Shown here: positions 1-6,119 of the stretch, in pieces
Position numbering within the stretch: the stretch's first letter is position 1
Layout: every line of letters starts with the position of its first letter
Origin: Chitinophagales bacterium
Lineage (GTDB): Bacteria > Bacteroidota > Bacteroidia > Chitinophagales > BACL12
Assembly (NCBI GenBank): GCA_014380545.1
Contig: JACMJP010000350.1
Span: 1 to 6,164 of the forward strand
Length of the DNA: 6,164 nucleotides
Direction: 5' to 3'
The notes under the pieces: generated by a model
Database searches by the model: none
Told to the model about the DNA's origin: nothing
Seen by the model: only the letters and a program-made list of their open reading frames with translations
Program-made: the position numbers and the translations under genes

Positions 1-1105
1 AAAAATCCGATGTGCCGGCATTCACACTTGCGCTGAAAGAACTGTATGGCTTTGCTTTAGAATCCTGCCTGTGGCTCCACCTTACAAAAAAACCTTTATT
101 CTCACTATAGGTCGGCGTAAATTCCAAACCATCTTTATTTATAGCATATTCGATATTTACACTGCCATTATATTTATATCGAATTGCATAATTCGTATTT
201 GCATTTAATCTCCATGAACCCCTCGAATAAATATCTCCAGTTAACGCAAGATCAAGTGTATCGCTTATTGCAAAATAATATCCTCCATTGCTTAAAAAAT
301 ATCCTCTTGTAAAATGATTTCCATATGTTGGAATTAAAATGCCGGATGTTTGCCCTCTTTTAATCGGGAAAATTCCAAAAGGTAAAAACAATGGCGTAGG
401 CACATCAGCAATTACTAAATTCGCCGGACCTGTAACGGCAATTTTTTCAGGAACCACTCTTGCTTTTTCCGCACCAATATAAAAATGCGGATGATCAAGC
501 TCACAGGTTGTGTAATGCAAATCGGAACCGAAGTATGAATTGTCTCCTAATTTTTTTGCTTCATCAACAGTTACAAAACCTTCTCCTTCCTGTCGTCTGA
601 AATCATAAATTTTTCCCTTCTGCGAATCAAAATTATACAGCAGTGTATCTCCGTTAAATGCTTCATCCCCGTCCTGAAAAAAAGGTGCCTCCATCGGGAC
701 TCCTGTTGAATCAGAAATACTTTTTGCGATGAGTTGTCTTGTGTCCCAGTCAAATTCAATATAATCTGCTTTTAAATAAAAAGATTGATAAGTTATTTCA
801 CCATTTATATAGATATATGTTTTGCCGGAATCAATATCATACACAATCGAATCAACCCCCGAATAATCAATTACTGCATCTAAAGGATCTTTGGAAATTG
901 TATACCACCTATTATTTTCAATAATAATTGAATCAGCAAGCAGAGAATCAATTGCCAGGGAATCTGGGTGCACTTTTTTTGTAGTATCCACAAATATTGG
1001 GTGTGGCTGCTCAATAAATTGAACAAATGTTGCGTTAATAGCCCACACATTGCTGCTACAAACGCAAAACAATACACAAATAATAATGTAAAACTTTTTA
1101 TGCAA
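1..1105 (-). CDS. lptD: LPS-assembly outer-membrane protein LptD, N-terminal part (gene runs off the left edge)
   Basis: The reverse strand reads open for 368 codons from 1105 to the window edge, with no stop or frameshift. The only ATG, GTG or TTG in frame between the upstream stop (TAA) and the signal peptide is the TTG at 1105-1103. It gives MHKKF followed by a hydrophobic core and a likely cleavage site after NVWA (residue 22). Residues about 65-215 form the OstA-like periplasmic beta domain, including YTTCELDHPHFYI at 198-210. Residues about 229-262 contain the conserved LptD stretch around PFGIFPIKRGQTSGILIPTYG. Alternating strands at the start of the outer-membrane barrel follow. In the known family, LptD with LptE forms the plug-and-barrel translocon that receives LPS from the periplasmic bridge and inserts it in the outer leaflet. 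Bacteroidetes LptD proteins are usually well over 800 residues, so more than half is missing here. The gene is divergent from the amidase operon. Identification rests on family motifs and context. Confidence 0.92.
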   Translation of the reverse strand, partial: MHKKFYIIICVLFCVCSSNVWAINATFVQFIEQPHPIFVDTTKKVHPDSLAIDSLLADSIIIENNRWYTISKDPLDAVIDYSGVDSIVYDIDSGKTYIYINGEITYQSFYLKADYIEFDWDTRQLIAKSISDSTGVPMEAPFFQDGDEAFNGDTLLYNFDSQKGKIYDFRRQEGEGFVTVDEAKKLGDNSYFGSDLHYTTCELDHPHFYIGAEKARVVPEKIAVTGPANLVIADVPTPLFLPFGIFPIKRGQTSGILIPTYGNHFTRGYFLSNGGYYFAISDTLDLALTGDIYSRGSWRLNANTNYAIRYKYNGSVNIEYAINKDGLEFTPTYSENKGFFVRWSHRQDSKAKPYSSFSASVNAGTSDF

Positions 1106-1110
1106 TGTTT

Positions 1111-1140
1111 TTGGAATAATTTTAATACGTAAAACTTTTG
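1111..1140 (+). promoter_or_regulatory. Candidate Bacteroidetes-type promoter for the amidase-mlaD-ostA run
   Basis: The 69-base divergent gap contains TTG at 1111-1113 and AACTTTTG at 1133-1140, separated by 19 bases. The known Bacteroidetes sigma consensus is TTG near -33 and TAnnTTTG near -7. The -7 element here matches five of its six fixed positions (A instead of T at the first). Transcription would begin near 1147, leaving a leader of about 28 bases before the ATG at 1175. I saw no comparably good match on the minus strand for lptD. This is a pattern match only. Confidence 0.35.
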
Positions 1141-1174
1141 AACAGGTAATTTATTGTTTTAATCAGCAACAACT

Positions 1175-2338
1175 ATGCATTACAGCACAAAGATAGCAGC
1201 TATTTTATTAGTCTTTTTTTGTACATCATTTCAAAATATTCAGCCAGTAACTGAAAATAATTCACCGGGATATAAATTAAAAACTGTAGTGATAGATGCG
1301 GGGCATGGCGGTCATGATCATGGGTGTAGCGGCAGCAAATCAAAGGAAAAAAATGTAGCGCTTTCCATAAGTTTAAAATTAGGCGCTTTAATAGAAAAAA
1401 ATTTCCCTGATGTAAAGGTTATTTATACCAGAAAGACAGATATTTTCCTGGAACTGCATGAAAGGGCAGCAGTCGCAAATAAAGCAAATGCCGATCTTTT
1501 TATTTGTATCCACTGTAACGCAAATCCGAGTTCTTCGCCGTATGGAACAGAAACGTACGTAATGGGTTTACATAAAACTGCAGCAAATCTCGGTGTAGCA
1601 CAAAGAGAAAATGATGTTATTTTATTAGAAGATAATTATGAGCAGCATTATGATGGGTTCGATCCAAATGATGCTGCATCACATATTATGTTTTCTCTAT
1701 TTCAGCATGCATATATGGATCAGAGTATTTTATTCGCTGCAAAATGTGAAGAACAATTCAAAAAAACAGGTCGCCATTCAAGAGGTGTGAAGCAGGCAGG
1801 TTTTCTTGTGTTATGGAAAACAGGCATGCCGAGTGTATTAATTGAAACAGGTTTTTTAACGAATGTAAAAGATGAAAAATTTCTTGCTTCTGAAGATGGA
1901 CAAATAAATATGTCGGAAAATATTTACCGTGCTTTTAAAGAATATAAATATGAAATGGAAAATGCAGGCGGAAAAGTGGATGCAAAAAAAATAGAAGAAG
2001 CAGAAAAACAGATGAATAAAGAAGAACAAATCATCTCAGAGAATAATCAGAAGGAAGAATTTGTGAATGGTTTGGAGTTTTATGTGCAGTATTATGCAAG
2101 TGAAATTGAATTAAAAATATCGGATAAAAAATTTACATCATTGAAAAATGAAAATATATCTTATGTAAAAGACAATAAATGGTATAAATACCGTACAGGT
2201 CCGTACAGCACTTTGGATATTGCAACACAAAAACAATCCTCAGTTAGAAAAGCAGGATATAAAGATGCTTTTGTAATTGCATATCAAAATGGGAAAAAGA
2301 TACCTGTTGATGAAGCAAGGCTACTGCAACCCAAATAA
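1175..2338 (+). CDS. Zinc N-acetylmuramoyl-L-alanine amidase (Amidase_3) with C-terminal SPOR-like domain
   Basis: This 387-residue exported enzyme should cut the bond between N-acetylmuramic acid and L-alanine of peptidoglycan in the periplasm. Residues 1-20 are an N-terminal signal or anchor (Lys6, then a hydrophobic core). The Amidase_3 domain spans about 36-255. The visible zinc ligands are His44 in DAGHGG, Glu58 in KEKN and His113 in CIHCNAN. The catalytic Glu224 lies in IETGFLTN. The roughly 110 residues between His113 and Glu224 resemble E. coli AmiA/AmiC spacing and leave room for a regulatory insertion. A charged Lys/Glu-rich linker (about 256-300) leads to a C-terminal SPOR-like domain (about 302-380) with an YVQYYAS strand and KWYKYRTGPY; such domains bind glycan stripped of peptides. 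It is the first gene of the plus-strand run, and the next start is 50 bases downstream. ATG 1175 is the only sensible start. The family is certain; the exact division or recycling role is not. Confidence 0.93.
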   Translation: MHYSTKIAAILLVFFCTSFQNIQPVTENNSPGYKLKTVVIDAGHGGHDHGCSGSKSKEKNVALSISLKLGALIEKNFPDVKVIYTRKTDIFLELHERAAVANKANADLFICIHCNANPSSSPYGTETYVMGLHKTAANLGVAQRENDVILLEDNYEQHYDGFDPNDAASHIMFSLFQHAYMDQSILFAAKCEEQFKKTGRHSRGVKQAGFLVLWKTGMPSVLIETGFLTNVKDEKFLASEDGQINMSENIYRAFKEYKYEMENAGGKVDAKKIEEAEKQMNKEEQIISENNQKEEFVNGLEFYVQYYASEIELKISDKKFTSLKNENISYVKDNKWYKYRTGPYSTLDIATQKQSSVRKAGYKDAFVIAYQNGKKIPVDEARLLQPK

Positions 2339-2388
2339 ATACGCAGTCATCATAAAAATAAATTATCTTCGCTCAAAACATACGTATA

Positions 2389-3339
2389 GTGAAATTCTCA
2401 AAAGAAATAAGAGTAGGTTTATTAGTTGCAATTTCAATTGTAATTCTGTTATTAGGTTTTAACTGGCTTAAAGGAAATAATATATTCAATACCGGAACGG
2501 ATTATCAGGTTGTGTATTCTAATGCAAATGGCTTGCAGAGAGGTGATCATGTTTTAATTGATGGTTTTGAAATAGGAAAAGTAAAAGAAATTAATTTGCA
2601 GTCGAACCAGAGAGGAGTGAATGTAATTTTAAATGTTACTGAAGATATAAAAATCCCTGTTGATTCAAAAGCCGTAATTGGCGGTGACCTGTTAGGAGAA
2701 AAGTATGTACAAATTCAATTAGGAACAAGCACTGTGATAGCAAAAGAAAAAGCTTTATTTTTAGGTGAAGTAGAAGATGATGTTCAGGGACAAATAAAAT
2801 TGTTATCAGGAAAGATTAATGCAATGATTACTTCTATTGATACAACTATAAATGTATTGAGCTCCATATTTACTGAAAGCCTGAAAGATGATTTTGCAAA
2901 AAGTATTACGGGCATAAAACAAACATTAGAAAGTTTTAATAATTCGGCAGCAAAATTTAATGCAATTTTAGTAAGAGAAGAACCCAGGATAGAAGAAATT
3001 ATTACAAATGTTTCATCTACTACCGATTTTGTAAACAAAAGTGAAGTTGAAGTAACAGCAATTCTCGAAAATTTAAAATCCCTGAGTGATAGTTTAAATT
3101 CCGTGCAATGGCAGGAACTTGCTAAAGAGTTAGATAAGGCTGTTGAAAGTATTACTATAATGTCAGATAAAATAAATAGCGGGCAGGGAACATTGGGGAT
3201 GATGGTAAACGACAAGGATCTTTACAAAGAGCTTACACAAACTTTAAGTACATTGGATTCAGTGCTCGCTCAATTCGGAAATAATCCTGAAATTCGTCTT
3301 ATATTATTTGGTGGAAAAAAAGATAAGAAACCCGGGTAA
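2389..3339 (+). CDS. mlaD: MlaD/MCE-domain lipid-transport protein
   Basis: This 316-residue protein belongs to the MCE (MlaD) family, the substrate-binding subunits of ABC systems that carry phospholipids between inner and outer membranes. Residues 8-27 form one transmembrane helix, with a short cytoplasmic N-terminus beginning MKFSKEIRVG. The MCE domain covers about 36-113. It shows the typical core HVLIDGFEIGKVKEI at 54-68 and GGDLLGEKYVQIQLG at 98-112. Residues about 130-295 are predominantly helical or coiled-coil-like, as in longer MCE proteins that form periplasmic tubes or needles. A conserved-looking GQGTLGMMVNDKDLY block lies at 265-279, and the C-terminus is Lys-rich. Translation starts at GTG 2389; no in-frame ATG offers the N-terminal helix. 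The partner permease (MlaE) and ATPase (MlaF) are not in the window and must be encoded elsewhere. It lies between the amidase and the OstA-like gene, consistent with an outer-membrane maintenance operon. The gene symbol denotes family, not proven orthology. Confidence 0.9.
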   Translation: MKFSKEIRVGLLVAISIVILLLGFNWLKGNNIFNTGTDYQVVYSNANGLQRGDHVLIDGFEIGKVKEINLQSNQRGVNVILNVTEDIKIPVDSKAVIGGDLLGEKYVQIQLGTSTVIAKEKALFLGEVEDDVQGQIKLLSGKINAMITSIDTTINVLSSIFTESLKDDFAKSITGIKQTLESFNNSAAKFNAILVREEPRIEEIITNVSSTTDFVNKSEVEVTAILENLKSLSDSLNSVQWQELAKELDKAVESITIMSDKINSGQGTLGMMVNDKDLYKELTQTLSTLDSVLAQFGNNPEIRLILFGGKKDKKPG

Positions 3340-3357
3340 TTTGAGTTATTGTTTTAC

Positions 3358-4944
3358 ATGCAGTGGTTTTATCGATATAAACTTTACATTCTTCTATCTT
3401 GCGTATTCCTTGCAAATTCTATTTCAGCGCAAACAAAAATTGAACAGATAACAATTGAATATGCCGATGAACTGGAAGGCATTCAACAAAGAGGAAAAGA
3501 AATAAAAATACTCAGAGGGAATGTTTTTGTAAGCCAGGACAGTGTGAAACTATATTGCGATAGTGCCTTTTTAAATCAAACAGAAAATATTATAAAAGCT
3601 TTCGGGCATGTGCATATTAATCAGCATGATTCTATTCATACGTATAGTGATTCAGCAAAATATAATGGCAATACAAAAGTTGCGGTACTATATGAAAATG
3701 TAAAAATGACGGATAATACTTCTATCCTCACTACTGATCTGCTAACTTATAATTTAAATTCAAAAATTGGTACTTATCAAAATGGTGGAAAGGTTGATAA
3801 TGGTGAAACAGTTCTTACCAGCGAAGCAGGATATTATTATGCAAACTCAGACGATGCTTATTTTAAAGATAGCGTCAAGCTTGTGCACCCTGAATATAAA
3901 TTAGAAGCTGACACTTTAAAGTATAATACTGCAATTGACAGAGCGTATTTTCTTGGTCCGACAAATATTTACAATGAAAAAAGTAAAGTGTATTGTGAAG
4001 ATGGTTATTACGATTCAAAAACCGGATTAGCAGTGTTTAATAAAAATGTGAAGTTGGATAATCCGCCCCAATTTGTTACTGCAGACAGCATTTATTATAA
4101 CAGGGAAACAGGAATTGGAAAAGCCTACCGCAATGTTGTATTCAGAGATACTGCGCAAAATGTTTTGCAATACAGCAATTTCGGCATTTATAATGAAATT
4201 GACGAAACCATTATTTCAACAAATGGAGCAATAGCCGCTTACATTATTGAAGATGATACATTATATATTGGTGGTGATACAATTTTTGTGAAAGAAGATT
4301 CGCTGAAGAAAAAAACAATGGTTGTTTATAATAATGTAAAAATTTATAAAAATGATATCCAGGGAATTTGCGATTCATTATTTTATTCTGATATGGATTC
4401 AACGATAAGGATGTACGGCTTGCCTGTTCTATGGAGCGACAGCACACAATTTTCCTCTGATACAATCTTTATGGTGCTAAAAAATAAAAATCTTGAGCAG
4501 ATAGAATTACATACAAATGGATTTATTGTAAATTATCTCGACAGTTTAATTTATAACCAGCTAAAAGGGCGAACAGTGTACGGATATTTTAAAAATGACA
4601 GCTTATATAAAATTCATGCTATCGGAAATGGAGAAAGTTTATATTTTGCGCAGGACGAAAGTAAAGCATATGTTGGATTAAATTACACACAATGCAGTGA
4701 AATACTTATCAAAATAAAACAGAATAAATTTTCGAGGGTGAGTTTTAATTTGCAACCTGTTGCAAAATTTACCCCGATGCAATTAGCAAGTCCATCTGAT
4801 TTTAATTTGTTAAACTTAAATTGGGAAATTGACATTGCTCCACAAAGCAAAGAAGATCTTTTAAAACCTGTTGAACGGCATCAGCCAATTGAAATTGAGG
4901 AAGAAAATCCAAGTGAAGAAAGATCCTCCCAAAATGACGGGTAA
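3358..4944 (+). CDS. OstA/LptA-like periplasmic protein, probable LPS-transport bridge
   Basis: This 528-residue protein starts at ATG 3358, 18 bases after the mlaD stop. A TTG three codons upstream is in frame but gives no better signal. Residues 1-24 are a clean signal peptide (MQWFYRYK, hydrophobic core, SISA cleavage before Gln25), so the protein is exported and has no lipobox. From about residue 50 it is built of repeated short beta units (RGNVFV, GHVHI, ENVKM, DSVKL, KNVKL and so on), typical of the OstA_2/OstA-like family. Between about 75 and 248 the units have an exact 29-residue period. Members of this fold (LptA, LptC, the LptD N-domain) line up into a groove that carries LPS across the periplasm. 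At 528 residues it is far longer than E. coli LptA (about 185). The acidic last 20 or so residues (IEIEEENPSEE) overlap aroA on the other strand. The LPS-bridge role is inferred from fold and from linkage to lptD. Confidence 0.85.
   Translation: MQWFYRYKLYILLSCVFLANSISAQTKIEQITIEYADELEGIQQRGKEIKILRGNVFVSQDSVKLYCDSAFLNQTENIIKAFGHVHINQHDSIHTYSDSAKYNGNTKVAVLYENVKMTDNTSILTTDLLTYNLNSKIGTYQNGGKVDNGETVLTSEAGYYYANSDDAYFKDSVKLVHPEYKLEADTLKYNTAIDRAYFLGPTNIYNEKSKVYCEDGYYDSKTGLAVFNKNVKLDNPPQFVTADSIYYNRETGIGKAYRNVVFRDTAQNVLQYSNFGIYNEIDETIISTNGAIAAYIIEDDTLYIGGDTIFVKEDSLKKKTMVVYNNVKIYKNDIQGICDSLFYSDMDSTIRMYGLPVLWSDSTQFSSDTIFMVLKNKNLEQIELHTNGFIVNYLDSLIYNQLKGRTVYGYFKNDSLYKIHAIGNGESLYFAQDESKAYVGLNYTQCSEILIKIKQNKFSRVSFNLQPVAKFTPMQLASPSDFNLLNLNWEIDIAPQSKEDLLKPVERHQPIEIEEENPSEERSSQNDG
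3580..4101 (+). repeat. Six tandem 29-residue (87-base) protein-level repeats in the OstA-like gene
   Basis: Six consecutive units of 29 residues cover residues 75-248. Each ends at an aromatic pair or a Tyr-Asn/Asp: Tyr102-Asn, Tyr131-Asn, Tyr160-Tyr, Tyr189-Asn, Tyr218-Asp and Tyr247-Asn. The tyrosine codons start at 3661, 3748, 3835, 3922, 4009 and 4096, exactly 87 bases apart. A valine near mid-unit is in phase at 115, 173, 231 and 260. The DNA of the units has diverged, so this is an old structural repeat and not a recent duplication. Less regular units (period about 27-31) continue on both sides. Confidence 0.8.
4881..4944. other. 64-base convergent overlap of the OstA-like gene and aroA 3' ends
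   Basis: The plus-strand stop is TAA at 4942-4944. The minus-strand aroA stop is TGA, complementary to 4881-4883. The overlapped aroA codons include PSFWEDLSSLGF, which matches the expected end of EPSP synthases. The OstA-like protein uses the same bases for an acidic tail of low complexity. No intergenic terminator is possible between the two genes, and I saw no good hairpin with a T-run within the overlap. Confidence 0.9.
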
Positions 4945-6119
4945 GATTTTTTTACAACACCCGCTTCTTCAATAATAATATTTTCATATAATAAACTCAA
5001 TGGAGCAAAACACATTGCCATGCGATGGTCTTCATATGTTTTAATTTGTATTTCTGAATTTGAGATTGTTTTTCCTTTTAACAACCAGGTATCAGAAGTG
5101 GTATTTGTATCATGTATAAATTCAACTCCAAACTTTTTTAGTTCAACAGCCAATGCCTGTGTGCGATCAGTTTCTTTTATTTTTAAACTTTCTAACCCAC
5201 TAAACTTACCGGGCACACCCAAACCTGCACAGGTAACAACAACAGTTTGAGCAAGATCAGGACAATCAGAAAAATCAAACTGAAAAAGATCCGTTACAGA
5301 ATTATTTTGCTTCAACACTAAAATATCATCTTCAAAGAAACTGTTTACACCAAGTTGGTTATAAATTTCAAGCAAAACACTATCGCCTTGTAAACTTTTT
5401 TTAAATAAACCTTTAATTTTTATTTCAGAATTTTTATTCAATGCACAGATAGAATAATAATAAGACGCTGCGCTCCAGTCGCTTTCCACCTGCATATCCG
5501 TTCCATTATATTTTCCAGGAAATACATGTATTGTATTTCCGGTCATTTCATATTTTGCACCAAGGGATTCCATTAATTTCAAAGTCATCATTAAATACGG
5601 AAGCGATGCGATCTTTCCAATCAATTCCAGTTGCAATCCTTTTTCCGATTTAGGTGCGATCATTAAAAGCGAAGAAATAAATTGTGAGCTTACATCGCTT
5701 CTGATATCAATTTTTCCTCCGGGTAATTTTTTTCCATTTATCCGTAAAGGCGGATAGCCATCTTTTTCAAGATAAGAAATATCAGCACCCAGTTTTTTTA
5801 ACGCATCTACCAAAATTCCTATCGGACGATTTTTCATTCTTTCACTGCCTGTTAAAATCTTCTCTCCTTTCTGAATAGCGAAGTATGAAGTGAGGAAACG
5901 CATGGTTGTTCCCGCTGCACCAACATCCTGCAGAGTTTCATCTGATGTTAAAATACGCAGCATAGCATCCGTATCGTCACCGGGTGATAAATTTTTTATT
6001 TCAAAATTATTTTCACTCATCGCCCGCAGAATTAATAAACGGTTGCTGATGCTTTTAGAACCCTCCAAAGTAATTGTTCCATTAATGGTTTGTTGCGGAG
6101 CTTTTAATAATATATTCAT
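4881..6119 (-). CDS. aroA: 3-phosphoshikimate 1-carboxyvinyltransferase (EPSP synthase)
   Basis: This cytoplasmic enzyme of 412 residues, close to the usual length (about 410-430), transfers enolpyruvate from PEP to shikimate-3-phosphate in the sixth shikimate step toward chorismate. Active-site motifs are in the expected order: GSKSISNR at 20-27 (Lys22, Ser23, Arg27) and GTTMRFL at 70-76. These are followed by RPIG at 98-101 (Arg98, like E. coli Arg124) and SSQF at 144-147. Next come DCPD ending in the probable catalytic Asp288 (like E. coli Asp313), KETDR at 315-319 and DHRMAM at 364-369 (Arg366). Last is KKSYPSFW at 390-397, whose Lys391 corresponds to Lys411. Position 75 is Phe where E. 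coli has Pro101. ATG 6119 starts exactly at the conserved N-terminus and overlaps the stop of the upstream gene (ATGA), suggesting translational coupling in a minus-strand operon. The 3' end overlaps the convergent OstA-like gene. No key catalytic residue appears missing. Confidence 0.97.
   Translation of the reverse strand: MNILLKAPQQTINGTITLEGSKSISNRLLILRAMSENNFEIKNLSPGDDTDAMLRILTSDETLQDVGAAGTTMRFLTSYFAIQKGEKILTGSERMKNRPIGILVDALKKLGADISYLEKDGYPPLRINGKKLPGGKIDIRSDVSSQFISSLLMIAPKSEKGLQLELIGKIASLPYLMMTLKLMESLGAKYEMTGNTIHVFPGKYNGTDMQVESDWSAASYYYSICALNKNSEIKIKGLFKKSLQGDSVLLEIYNQLGVNSFFEDDILVLKQNNSVTDLFQFDFSDCPDLAQTVVVTCAGLGVPGKFSGLESLKIKETDRTQALAVELKKFGVEFIHDTNTTSDTWLLKGKTISNSEIQIKTYEDHRMAMCFAPLSLLYENIIIEEAGVVKKSYPSFWEDLSSLGFSSSISIG

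Noticed and set aside
880..1077. Minus-strand open frame beginning MYCFAFVAAM, overlapping the lptD 5' end
   Set aside because: It is a different frame of the lptD N-terminal region. The lptD frame continues without interruption for 368 codons with clear family motifs.
1208..1222. Possible lipobox at Cys16 of the amidase (VFFC)
   Set aside because: Phe at -1 and -2 does not fit the lipobox consensus, so an ordinary signal or anchor is more likely.
2364..2371. TATCTTCG resembling a Bacteroidetes -7 element before mlaD
   Set aside because: No TTG-like element is found at the right distance upstream, and the 50-base gap fits read-through from the amidase gene.
2784..3215. 143-codon open frame antisense to mlaD
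   Set aside because: It lies wholly inside a well-supported MCE gene, has no recognisable domain or signal, and its composition follows from the complement of the coding strand.
3349..3357. TTG start three codons upstream of the OstA-like ATG
   Set aside because: The ATG at 3358 gives a standard signal peptide, and the added residues bring nothing to it.
4938..4963. Possible hairpin CGGGT/ACCCG around a run of seven T at the gene junction
   Set aside because: The stem has only five pairs, the loop is 16 bases, and the T-run lies in the loop and not after the stem. It also lies within aroA coding sequence.
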